Source: Deltaproteobacteria bacterium
Lineage (GTDB): Bacteria; Desulfobacterota; DSM-4660; Desulfatiglandales; HGW-15
NCBI GenBank assembly: GCA_020060805.1
Contig: JAGUZM010000259.1
Coordinates: 1 to 35,761 of the forward strand
DNA length: 35,761 bases
Direction of reading: 5' to 3'
Below, piece after piece: positions 18,465 through 27,795 of the stretch. Each line of letters begins with the position of its first letter. Within the stretch, counting starts at the first letter, position 1. Below the pieces are notes generated by a model. It searched no databases. It was not told where the DNA came from and worked only from the letters and a program-made list of their open reading frames with translations. The translations under genes and the position numbers were made by a program.

Positions 18465-19538
18465 ATGATATCGGAGCAGCTTACGAGTCAGGCGAAAAAC
18501 CATACGTGCTTAGGCATATGCGTCCCGACTGTTCGCCAACCCCAGATTTCGAAGTTTCTGCAGGAATGGTTTTCACACTGGTCCAGGGATGACCAGCTTC
18601 CCTATGACATCAATATTTTCGTCCACGAGGATAACCCTCAGCCCAGGTTCGACATGGGCCGATCCGCCCATGTCGTAGTCACTCACACTTCTCATAGAGA
18701 CATCGACCGGGTTCTCGGTCGGAAAGGATGGATCATTTCGCGGGGGTCAGGCGCGTGTCGTAGTTTTCCCATGTACTTGGCCTGGCGGGCTGGATGTGAC
18801 TACATCTTTACACTCGATGACGACTGCTATCCCCTGGAGGATGAACATGAGTCGTTTCTTGATTCCCATTTGGCCGCCTTCAGTCTCGACCGCTGGTTTC
18901 GAACTGCGGATATGCTTGAACCAAGAGGCATACCTTACGGAGATAAAGGGCACTTGCCCGTGCTCCTGAATCATGGGCTATGGACCGGCAACCCTGACTT
19001 GGATGCTCCGACATCCCTTGCAAACAGCAGAAATCCTGTCACGGTCGTAGTACGAGGCACCCGTGAGGTGATACCACCGGGCATGTATTTTCCTTTGTGC
19101 GCCATGAACGTCTGCTATCGCCGGGAGGCAATACCGGCCGCCTACAACCTGATCATGGGTATGGACTATCCCGGATTCGACCGTTTTGATGACATCTGGA
19201 GCGGCTTACTACTGAAACGGATCGCAGACCACCTTGGGTTCTACATTACAAACGGGAAGCCCCTCGTTCACCACCAGATTGCCTCCAATCCGTTTTCCAA
19301 TCTGCGCAAAGAAGCACTTGGAATCCAGTTACACGAAGACTTCTGGAAGCATATCGCCTCGGCAAAACTCGATTTCAGCTGCACCTCCGTGACGTCCTGC
19401 TACCGCCAATTGGCGCACATTGTCCGGGCCTTTCCTCAGGAATTTCCTTCGGCCCCTTGCCCGAGTGGTTACTTCGAACGGCTTGCAGAGGCCATGCTCT
19501 GCTGGCTCTCCCTTTTCGAGTCGTCTGATGGACCCTAG
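18465..19538 (+). CDS. reversibly glycosylated polypeptide / UDP-arabinopyranose mutase-like (GT75-like)
   Basis: CDYIFTLDDDCYPL, RGIPYGDKGHLPVLLNHGLWTGNPDLDAPTSL, PPGMYFPLCAMNVCYRREAI, FDDIWSGLLLKRIADHLGFYI, ASNPFSNLRKEALGI match the plant RGP/UAM motif series. Confidence 0.8.
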   Translation: MISEQLTSQAKNHTCLGICVPTVRQPQISKFLQEWFSHWSRDDQLPYDINIFVHEDNPQPRFDMGRSAHVVVTHTSHRDIDRVLGRKGWIISRGSGACRSFPMYLAWRAGCDYIFTLDDDCYPLEDEHESFLDSHLAAFSLDRWFRTADMLEPRGIPYGDKGHLPVLLNHGLWTGNPDLDAPTSLANSRNPVTVVVRGTREVIPPGMYFPLCAMNVCYRREAIPAAYNLIMGMDYPGFDRFDDIWSGLLLKRIADHLGFYITNGKPLVHHQIASNPFSNLRKEALGIQLHEDFWKHIASAKLDFSCTSVTSCYRQLAHIVRAFPQEFPSAPCPSGYFERLAEAMLCWLSLFESSDGP

Positions 19539-20490
19539 CGGACGTGCACAGGGGATGGTATTTGGGGCTGCTTCACTCCTCGCCACAGCCAAGGCGGCCC
19601 TGCGCAATGCGGTACCGAAGCCCTCGGTTCAATGGTTAAATCTCTATCGTATTCATTTCCATGATTTTCTGCTCGCTCCCCCTGTTCTTGTTTTTCAGAT
19701 GGGCAAGGTTGGATCGCAGACAGTAAGGATATCTCTCATCAGGAGTGGGCATCTTCGTGGACCGGTCTACTCGCCTCACTTCCTTTCGAAGGAAGGGATA
19801 GAGTCGGCACTGCAGTATCACCTTCGGCTCCCTACGCCTTACGTCCCATTTCACCTCAAACGGAGCATCCTTCTAAGGAGAAAGTTTCTTAGGTACAAGG
19901 ATAGGACATCCTGGAAAATCATCTCGTTGGTGAGAGATCCGATCGCCAGAGAAGTGTCCGATTTCTTCACCAACGCACCGTCGGTTCATCCGGAAATGTA
20001 TACTGCATCGGGCAGACTCAACCTGTGTGATGCTCTGTGTTGTCTGGTGGACACGTTACACGCATTTGAGGCGTCCTCCGACTATCTCTGCACATGGTTC
20101 GACAAGGAGATGAAAACCGTTTCCGGCATAGACGTTTACGATTATCCCTTCGATCATGAAAGCGGCTATACGATCATAGACAAGGGAAACATATCCCTTC
20201 TCCTGTTGAGACTGGAGAATCTGAATGACATATTTGAACAGGCGGCTCGGCAATTCTTCCGTCTCGAAGCGGATTTTCTTCTAATTAGGTCAAATTCTTC
20301 ATCAAACCACCCATATTCGGAAATATACAACGATCTGCTCAGCAAAATCGTCGTTCCGAAAGAGACTTGCGAGCGGATATACTCATCTCGGTTCGCAAAG
20401 CATTTCTACAGCTTGAAAATGCGTCAGGCCTTTATGGAAAAGTGGTCCCGTGAATTGCGAACATCCGCATCCACGCCACGCAGAGTGTGA
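19528..20490 (+). CDS. putative capsular-polysaccharide / sulfotransferase-like protein
   Basis: VLVFQMGKVGSQTVRISLIRSG (P-loop/PAPS-like) and WKIISLVRDPIAREVSDFFTN; start overlaps the previous stop by 11 nt. Confidence 0.65.
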   Translation: MDPSGRAQGMVFGAASLLATAKAALRNAVPKPSVQWLNLYRIHFHDFLLAPPVLVFQMGKVGSQTVRISLIRSGHLRGPVYSPHFLSKEGIESALQYHLRLPTPYVPFHLKRSILLRRKFLRYKDRTSWKIISLVRDPIAREVSDFFTNAPSVHPEMYTASGRLNLCDALCCLVDTLHAFEASSDYLCTWFDKEMKTVSGIDVYDYPFDHESGYTIIDKGNISLLLLRLENLNDIFEQAARQFFRLEADFLLIRSNSSSNHPYSEIYNDLLSKIVVPKETCERIYSSRFAKHFYSLKMRQAFMEKWSRELRTSASTPRRV

Positions 20491-20512
20491 ATACTGGCCT
20501 GAGAGCAACCAA

Positions 20513-21385
20513 ATGAAAATACATCCCAAAATCTCGATCATTACGGTTTCCTTCAACCAAGGCTCCTTTATAGAGCAGACTATTCGCTCTGTTCTGGAAC
20601 AAACTTATCCAAATATCGAGTACCTCGTTGTGGATGGAGGGAGCACGGATGGCAGCGTTGAGATTATAAAAAAGTACGCCGATTGGCTTACATACTGGGT
20701 CAGCGAACCGGATGAGGGTCAAAGCCACGCGTACAACAAAGGCCTTAGCAAGGCTACGGGCGAGTACCTGTTGTGTCTCAATTCGGATGATTTTCTCCTC
20801 ACTCCGGATATCATAGCCAAGATCGTCGACTACCTTGAGGAAGTTAGGGAGGATGATTACTCAGCTTTCATGGGAAATATCATCTACGTGGATGATAAAG
20901 GCAATAGAATAGGTGATGGTACCAATCTGGGACTTGAGTACGATTTCTCTACCCTTTTGAACCATGTCCCGATGGTGATACACCCCGCGACCCTTTTCCG
21001 CGTGGACATTATAAGGCTGGTCCGTGGATTTTCGAGGGACGTCCACTACCAGATGGATTATGACATTTTCCTGAAGATAGCAAAGATCAAACCCATAATC
21101 TCAATGCCTTTCTTCGTTTCCGCCCTAAGGAGGCACGAAGCCTCCAAAGGGGGAGGAACTCAAAGCTGGCAGTTTTGCTGGGAATTCGTCAAAGTCCGAC
21201 AGAGACATGGAGGACGGCTCTTTTCCAGAATAAATCTCGTTCCCGGCAAGAGACTCCTCTACAAACTGGTGGGGGAAACTCTCATATCCCGGCTTGCCGG
21301 CATGCCCGGCGTTCAACGGGTTTCCAGAAGGACGGGCTGGCACAATATAAGGAGCGCAAACTGGATCCGAAGAGACAACCTATAG
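20513..21385 (+). CDS. glycosyltransferase family 2
   Basis: ISIITVSFNQGSFIEQTIRSVLEQTYPNIEYLVVDGGSTDGSVEII; LNSDD. Confidence 0.93.
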   Translation: MKIHPKISIITVSFNQGSFIEQTIRSVLEQTYPNIEYLVVDGGSTDGSVEIIKKYADWLTYWVSEPDEGQSHAYNKGLSKATGEYLLCLNSDDFLLTPDIIAKIVDYLEEVREDDYSAFMGNIIYVDDKGNRIGDGTNLGLEYDFSTLLNHVPMVIHPATLFRVDIIRLVRGFSRDVHYQMDYDIFLKIAKIKPIISMPFFVSALRRHEASKGGGTQSWQFCWEFVKVRQRHGGRLFSRINLVPGKRLLYKLVGETLISRLAGMPGVQRVSRRTGWHNIRSANWIRRDNL

Positions 21386-21473
21386 AACTTCCCTGCGTAA
21401 CGGGTCCACGGTCACCCTTTTCAATCAATAGAGTCTCACCACCCAGACGACCCACAGTCTTGCGGCCAAGAGA

Positions 21474-22625
21474 ATGAGACTTTTTCTGAGCCTACATCCC
21501 TCCGGAAATCGATCGGTGCCGGGAAGTATGACATGGCTTAGGAATCTTTATGAGCCCTTGTGCGACCTCGGACACGATGTGCATCTATTGCGAATCGATT
21601 TAGTAGAGAACGCACTGGGAGGGAGACAAACTGCAGACTTCAGATCAACATTTTCCGAGAAGCTGCTCACCGAATTCAAGCACGAACACAAGAAAAGACC
21701 TTTTGACTTTTTCCTATCCTATTTCAGAGACTCCGATGTCGATCCCTCGTGCATCGATGAGATCAGCAGGGCAGGAGTACCTACCGCGAACTTCTCTTGT
21801 AATAATGTACACCAGTTTTACCTGACGCGCCAGATCGCGCCCCACTTCGACTACAATCTGCACTCCGAAGCAGATGCCGGTGAAAAATTCAAAAAGCTCG
21901 GGGCGAACCCAATTTGGTTTCCTATGGCGGCCAACCCTAAGTACTATCGTCCTCTCGATCTCGAGAAAACCTTGGACGTGTCCTTCATAGGCGGAGGTTA
22001 CGCCAAGAGACCTTTTTACATCTGGGCTCTCCTGCAAAATAATCTTGACATACACGTTTTCGGACCAAACTGGAAGGCTCCTGAGAAAGCAGGCCGGATT
22101 CTGAGGGCTAAACTCGAGCTCTACCGCATTGCCCTTCTCGCGCGTTTAGCGGTTATGGCTGACCCGTCGGAACGCGCCCGGCTGTCATCCCAACTCGCCG
22201 ATATTGATTTCAGATTCAAGCTCGCTTCCGTCTTTCCAAACAACATACATCATCCTGTCAGCGATGACGAAATGATCAGAACCTATAACCAGAGCAAGAT
22301 CAGCCTCGGCTTTCTCGAGGTATACGAAAACCACGATTCTTCCGTCAAATCACTTCAACATATCCATTTGCGCGAATTCGAAGTGCCGATGTGCAGAACC
22401 CTTTATTTCACGAACTACAGCGACGAACTGACCGCATTTTATGAACCCGATAAGGAAGTGGTCGTGTTTAGAAATGAATACGAGTTGATGGATAAACTCA
22501 AGTACTTTTTGGCAAACCCGGAGGAAGCAGAGAAGATAAGGGTCTCCGGTTATAAGCGCGCCCTGGGCTGCCATACTTGCCAGAGGAGAATACACTCCCT
22601 TCTGGATTCCATAGGATTACATTGA
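21474..22625 (+). CDS. CgeB-like glycosyltransferase
   Basis: SWLRNLYEPLCDLGHDV-like N-terminus; HLREFEVPMCRTLYFTNYSDELTAFYEPDKEVVVFRNEYELMDKLKYFLANPEEAEKIR. Confidence 0.8.
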   Translation: MRLFLSLHPSGNRSVPGSMTWLRNLYEPLCDLGHDVHLLRIDLVENALGGRQTADFRSTFSEKLLTEFKHEHKKRPFDFFLSYFRDSDVDPSCIDEISRAGVPTANFSCNNVHQFYLTRQIAPHFDYNLHSEADAGEKFKKLGANPIWFPMAANPKYYRPLDLEKTLDVSFIGGGYAKRPFYIWALLQNNLDIHVFGPNWKAPEKAGRILRAKLELYRIALLARLAVMADPSERARLSSQLADIDFRFKLASVFPNNIHHPVSDDEMIRTYNQSKISLGFLEVYENHDSSVKSLQHIHLREFEVPMCRTLYFTNYSDELTAFYEPDKEVVVFRNEYELMDKLKYFLANPEEAEKIRVSGYKRALGCHTCQRRIHSLLDSIGLH

Positions 22626-24184
22626 AGGGATCGCCCTCGGTGAACAGAGCCACCATCTCACAACGTCTTCTTCCATGGGGATTTATTGCTGTATTTGCCC
22701 TGGTGTTGGCAACGTTTGTGGTTCCCCGAATTGGGAATTTTGTCGATGCGCTGCTTCTGAGGGCTGCCGCCAGCCTTGGCGGTCAAACCAACGTTTATAT
22801 CGCGCTGGCTTTTCTGGCGTTGTCGCCGGTCGCGTTCTTGGTGCTGTTCCGCCTCAAGCCAGTAACCCTGATCACACTGGTTATCGCCTTGCTACCCATT
22901 TTATCGCCGCTCCGGCGGTTTTTCGGCATTTACGCCTACACGGACTGGATGGGAGGGACGCAACTCATCTCTGGTCTCGCCATAATAGCCCCCCTTCTGT
23001 TCATCTATCTTTGCATTTTCCATCCTGTCAGCCCGCAGGTCAGGGGATGGCGCCTGCCCCAATCCAAATGGTTTTACCTGATGCCGATATCGGCTTTAAT
23101 TACACAGCCTTTCTTCTTTTCTCTTCCCCAGGCACTGCGGATTGTCTACGTGCTTACTATGACCCATCTCTTCTGGTACTTGATCGTTGTTGCATATGTT
23201 AATACGATTGAGGATTCGCGAAAGTTATTGTGGGCTATACTGGCCACCACTGTGCTTTCAATCCTGCTTACCGCTTTTACTGCCGGGGACCAGGGAGCGG
23301 CTATTCTCGAACAGCAGAAGTACGCCCGAGTGAAATCCGCCCATATGGGCTCAAGTAATGAGTACGGTGTACTCATGACCTCAACGTTGTGCCTCCTACC
23401 CATACTGCTTTACCGCACAACCAACCTCGGCAAGTGCCTCCTCATGGTTGCACCCGTGATCCTTGGAAAGACGTTGATTGCAACGGGTACGAGGGGGGCT
23501 TATGTCTCTATTCTTCCTATTTTTGGCTATCTCTACCTTTACCGAGTCAGCCCCAAGCGCCTGGCCTTCTTTCTCATGGCTTCCTTTCTGGTGTTACTCC
23601 TCCTATATGACCCGCTGACGTTTTATTTGCAGAGACGGCCGATTACCTTGACGGCCTACGAGGACAGATTCTCAAACTCCATGGCGATTCTAGAGGCCCT
23701 TCTTTCCTGGCCCTACTTTTTTCTGGGATACGGGTTCGGGACCATTCAGACCTTCTGGAATATTCCCGGAGCGTATTATGGCCACGCTGCCCACAACGGC
23801 TACCTCCAGGCATGGATAGAATTGGGGTTCCTGGGCTTTGTCGGATTCCTGATGTGGATATTTATTACTCTCAAAACCGGAGTATGGAAAGCTCTTAGGA
23901 CGCCAGTCTTTGAAGAGAAACTGACCTTATTGGGACTTGTCCTTTCCGTTTGCTGCTGGCTGATACTATTCATATCCACCACGGGCAACTACACTGGAGG
24001 AATAGTTGCTTTATACACCGTACTCACGACTGAACTCGCCCTCATAACCGCACTTACGAAGAAAGCGACTCTTTATGGACACCTTACCCCATCGCCCTCT
24101 TATCAGCATTGTGATGTCTGTATACAACGGCCAAGACTACCTCGCGGAAACGATAGACAGCATACTGGCCCAGACGTTCAGTGA
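22622..24184 (+). CDS. O-antigen ligase/polymerase-like membrane protein
   Basis: Many TM segments; GTRGAYVSILPIFGYL and HAAHNGYLQAWIELGFLGFVGFLMW O-antigen ligase/polymerase motifs. Start uncertain (22577/22622); C-terminal 110 nt overlap the next gene. Confidence 0.85.
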   Translation: MKGSPSVNRATISQRLLPWGFIAVFALVLATFVVPRIGNFVDALLLRAAASLGGQTNVYIALAFLALSPVAFLVLFRLKPVTLITLVIALLPILSPLRRFFGIYAYTDWMGGTQLISGLAIIAPLLFIYLCIFHPVSPQVRGWRLPQSKWFYLMPISALITQPFFFSLPQALRIVYVLTMTHLFWYLIVVAYVNTIEDSRKLLWAILATTVLSILLTAFTAGDQGAAILEQQKYARVKSAHMGSSNEYGVLMTSTLCLLPILLYRTTNLGKCLLMVAPVILGKTLIATGTRGAYVSILPIFGYLYLYRVSPKRLAFFLMASFLVLLLLYDPLTFYLQRRPITLTAYEDRFSNSMAILEALLSWPYFFLGYGFGTIQTFWNIPGAYYGHAAHNGYLQAWIELGFLGFVGFLMWIFITLKTGVWKALRTPVFEEKLTLLGLVLSVCCWLILFISTTGNYTGGIVALYTVLTTELALITALTKKATLYGHLTPSPSYQHCDVCIQRPRLPRGNDRQHTGPDVQ

Positions 24185-25028
24185 TTTTGAATTTGTCATC
24201 ATCGACGACGGCTCCACCGACTCCACTCCTGAGATCATCCGCTCTTACAACGACGGTAGAATTAAGCTGCTACAAAGGACAAATCGCGGCCTCTTTTCCT
24301 CGCTCAATTACGCAATACGACTTTCCTGCGGGAAGTATATCGCAAGGATCGATGCAGACGATATCGCCATGCCCTATCGATTGGAATCCCAGTCCGACTA
24401 CCTTGAGTCGAATCCCGGGTGCGCCCTGTTGAGCGGGCACAGCGAGTACGTCGATCGGCACGGAAATGCACTGTATATCCACAAGCTTCCTCTCGCGGAC
24501 GAAGCTATCCGAAGTGGCTTACCCTACTCGTGTCAAATCATCCATCCCGCAGTCATGTTCCGGAGGGACCATTTCCTACAGACCACCGGTTTCCTGGAGC
24601 AGTACAGCAATGCCGCTTTTGAAGTTCTATTATGGAACCAATTTGCCCGGCTGGGATTTTTCGCCAATCTCAATCTCGTGCTCATCAAATACAGGATACG
24701 ACCGGGCTCACTTACGGGCATAAGCCGGTTTGAAGCCAGGAGAAAAAGACTGATACTGGGAAAACTGATCAATGATCGATCGCTCTCTTCCGGAGACGTC
24801 GCTTTCCTTAAATCGCTGCAAGAGGAGACTCCAACAAAAAGAGAGGCCCGGTACCTCTGGAGGTTGGGCATGATTCATAAGGGAATGAACAATTTCCACG
24901 CGGCCAGGACATGCCTCAGGGCTTCCCTGCATCAACGCTTCACCGCCTTGACGCTCTACCACTACTTGACGGTCCTTATTGCCAACAAGTCTAATCACAG
25001 GGCACGATCGCTTCATGGTGCACCCTAG
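24075..25028 (+). CDS. glycosyltransferase family 2
   Basis: LISIVMSVYNGQDYLAETIDSILAQTFSDFEFVIIDDGSTD; ARIDADDIAMPYRLE. Confidence 0.93.
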   Translation: MDTLPHRPLISIVMSVYNGQDYLAETIDSILAQTFSDFEFVIIDDGSTDSTPEIIRSYNDGRIKLLQRTNRGLFSSLNYAIRLSCGKYIARIDADDIAMPYRLESQSDYLESNPGCALLSGHSEYVDRHGNALYIHKLPLADEAIRSGLPYSCQIIHPAVMFRRDHFLQTTGFLEQYSNAAFEVLLWNQFARLGFFANLNLVLIKYRIRPGSLTGISRFEARRKRLILGKLINDRSLSSGDVAFLKSLQEETPTKREARYLWRLGMIHKGMNNFHAARTCLRASLHQRFTALTLYHYLTVLIANKSNHRARSLHGAP

Positions 25029-25932
25029 CGTCAGCGTCGTCATGCCCGTCCACAATGCGGAGAGATACCTGTCCGAGGCGATCGGGAGCATTTTGAGCCA
25101 AACCTTCAGCGACTTCGAACTTATTATTATTAATGATGGTTCAACAGACCGTTCACTCCAAATTATACAATCCTTTTACGATCAGAGAATTAAACTTATA
25201 TCTCACCCGAATAGAGGATTGGCTGCCTCGTTGAATGCAGGCATCAAAATCGCAAGAGGGAAGTACATTGCCCGTATGGACGCGGACGATATAAGCTGTC
25301 CTGATCGGCTGTCCCTTCAATTTTACTACATGGAACAACACCCCGAATGTGTCCTTTCAAGCGGAGCAGTTGAATACATCGATGCTGAGGGTGTATCCCT
25401 GTACACTCGTTCCTTGCCCGCCGAAGACATCAAAATCAAAGCCGGACTTCCACTACATGTCCAAATTATACATCCAGCCTGCATCTTGCAGAGGGCTGTT
25501 TTCTCGAAAACATCCGGTTATAGGGAGGACATCAAGAAGCACATCGAAGATATACTGCTTTGGAACGAACTCAGCGAGCTGGGACTGTTTGCTAACCTAA
25601 AAGAAGTCCTACTCAGATACCGTATTTCACCTGGTAGCATTACGGGTCACAGCCGCTTTTGTGCGATGCGAAAGAATAGAATCGTACTCAAGCTTCTCGC
25701 AAAGAAACAATTATCGTCTAGAGAACTACGGTTTCTCGAAAACCTCGGGAAAGAGCCGGAATCGGGCAAGAAGGCGCGATATTTCTGGAGACTCGGCCTC
25801 ATTTACATGTCTCGAAGAGACTACGCTGCTGCTGTAAAAAACCTCAAAGAATCCCTGAGTTGCAGCTTTAGGTTGCTGACCTTGTATCAATACATAAAGG
25901 CTTCCTATCACCTTGTTCTTTTCGGGAAATGA
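25015..25932 (+). CDS. glycosyltransferase family 2 (tandem paralogue of the previous gene)
   Basis: VSVVMPVHNAERYLSEAIGSILSQTFSDFELIIINDGSTD; ARMDADDISCPDRLS; same C-terminal extension as 24075-25028. Confidence 0.93.
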   Translation: MVHPSVSVVMPVHNAERYLSEAIGSILSQTFSDFELIIINDGSTDRSLQIIQSFYDQRIKLISHPNRGLAASLNAGIKIARGKYIARMDADDISCPDRLSLQFYYMEQHPECVLSSGAVEYIDAEGVSLYTRSLPAEDIKIKAGLPLHVQIIHPACILQRAVFSKTSGYREDIKKHIEDILLWNELSELGLFANLKEVLLRYRISPGSITGHSRFCAMRKNRIVLKLLAKKQLSSRELRFLENLGKEPESGKKARYFWRLGLIYMSRRDYAAAVKNLKESLSCSFRLLTLYQYIKASYHLVLFGK

Positions 25933-25957
25933 TCAGAATGCACCACTTGGAGAGACG

Positions 25958-27784
25958 ATGCCTGGGACCCACCTGACTTTCGGCAGCAAGGGTTTGTCGG
26001 ATACGCAGCTCCTGTTGGCCTTTGACGATGTAAGGTCCCCGGAGAACATTCGGGTAACTGAATACTACCGAGATGGCAGGACGTCATTGGCTTTGTCAGC
26101 GTATGACGGTTATCCGCACTACATAATTGAGGACGAGCGCTCAATCATTATATTGGAGGGGATGGTATATAATTTTTCGCAAAGTGCAATACGCCAAGCC
26201 CTAGCATCCATCGCCGCTGATTACGCAGAATGCCATGATTATCGACGGGCCATCAGGGAATTCGTCAACGAGAGCGACGGTGACTATATTGTCGTCATCT
26301 TCTCTAAAGAACACAAGGAGGTCCTCGTTTTTAATGATCGATGGGCGCGACTTCCTTCGTTCTATTGCATGTCTGATAACTGTTTTGTCTTTTCACGTGA
26401 ATTAAAGTACATACTGCACTTCCTCGATCACATCGTTTTTAACCGCCCCGCAATCGTTGAATTTCTCGTTTTCGGCTACACACTCGGTGACAAGACCTTC
26501 TTTCAGGATATCAAACGATTCGACCCGGCGTCTCTGATTTCCTGGAAACCGACCCGCGATTCTCAAAAGAACGCTTGTGAAAGGCTGTTCACTTCCAACT
26601 TCACCACCCTCCAAGTTGGTATGACTCGGGATGACACCGTCCGGCGGTGCGTCACCCTTTTCTTGGAGTCCCTGCTCACAAGGGTCTCAAAGGCTTCTGA
26701 ATCCGGGCTTGACATAGTTGCAGATTTAAGCGGTGGGTATGACACCAGGAGCGTTTTCGTTGCACTTAGTCGGTTGGGGGTACCGTTCAGGTGTTGTACT
26801 GATTGCTCTATCGCCGATGAAAGGGTTACAGCCAGAAGGGTTGCAGACGCTTACAGAATAGGACTTGTGGAGTTCAATGCCAATCATACGGGTCTTGATA
26901 TAGATCTTGCTCGGCACCTGACCTATTTAACCGATTGCATGGTTAATTACTGGACAACTTACCGTTGTTACCTGGATGCTTTGGAGCGAGGGAAGTCTTT
27001 ACAGACTCCGATCGCACGCTTCATGGGTTTCGGTGGCGAGTTCATTAGACATCCTTTTCGTCCCAAGACGGGTTATTCGGACTTACTGGAGATGCTGCAG
27101 GATAATGCCTTTACCTCCTTTCTTGCAATCGATGCCGCATGCAGTGTTCTGGGGCTTAGAAGGAGCGATTTTTTCGAGAATCTTAAAGCTGAGATTTCAG
27201 CCTTTCCGGAATCTACAACAGCAGACAAGGTGAAGCACTTGTATTTTGAGTACTACAACAAAATGGTGAACGGGGGAGAGAATCGCCATCGATTATTCGG
27301 GTGGACGGTCCAGCCACTGTGGGGCAAGGACCTGTTTACTTTCGAAATGACCGCCATCCCTCCTGCATGGGTTTCTTTTCGATTCTACAACGACTTCTTA
27401 TTGGCCCTAGATCCCAAATCCTTAGAGGTACCGCTTTATGGAAGCAACTTTTCCTTACATACTTCATTTGCCCGTGTATGCTTCACCTTCATTAAGGAAA
27501 TTCGATCGCGAATGGCAGACCAGCGCCACTTTTTGAAGGCAAAGCGGAATTTGTATGCAGGTCTTACCAAATTCACGAAGATCTCTCCCCCGGATAGTTG
27601 GTCAATCATGAACATCCGCAATGCTCTTAAGGCCGATGGTCCACTACTAACTCTCATCGATGCAGATGCAGTGAACTCCTTTTTGGAGACACGCCCCCGA
27701 GGACCCCAGCTCCAACAGCTCCTCACCTTGATTCTTTACATCGAAGCCATCCAGGACAAATTCCGAGATAACTTGGCATACTAA
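25958..27784 (+). CDS. asparagine-synthase-like protein
   Basis: LEGMVYN, ESDGDYIVVIFSKEHKEVLVFNDRWARLPSFY, SRELKYIL, VADLSGGYDTRSVFVAL PP-loop. Confidence 0.8.
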   Translation: MPGTHLTFGSKGLSDTQLLLAFDDVRSPENIRVTEYYRDGRTSLALSAYDGYPHYIIEDERSIIILEGMVYNFSQSAIRQALASIAADYAECHDYRRAIREFVNESDGDYIVVIFSKEHKEVLVFNDRWARLPSFYCMSDNCFVFSRELKYILHFLDHIVFNRPAIVEFLVFGYTLGDKTFFQDIKRFDPASLISWKPTRDSQKNACERLFTSNFTTLQVGMTRDDTVRRCVTLFLESLLTRVSKASESGLDIVADLSGGYDTRSVFVALSRLGVPFRCCTDCSIADERVTARRVADAYRIGLVEFNANHTGLDIDLARHLTYLTDCMVNYWTTYRCYLDALERGKSLQTPIARFMGFGGEFIRHPFRPKTGYSDLLEMLQDNAFTSFLAIDAACSVLGLRRSDFFENLKAEISAFPESTTADKVKHLYFEYYNKMVNGGENRHRLFGWTVQPLWGKDLFTFEMTAIPPAWVSFRFYNDFLLALDPKSLEVPLYGSNFSLHTSFARVCFTFIKEIRSRMADQRHFLKAKRNLYAGLTKFTKISPPDSWSIMNIRNALKADGPLLTLIDADAVNSFLETRPRGPQLQQLLTLILYIEAIQDKFRDNLAY

Positions 27785-27795
27785 ATCTCTGCCTC

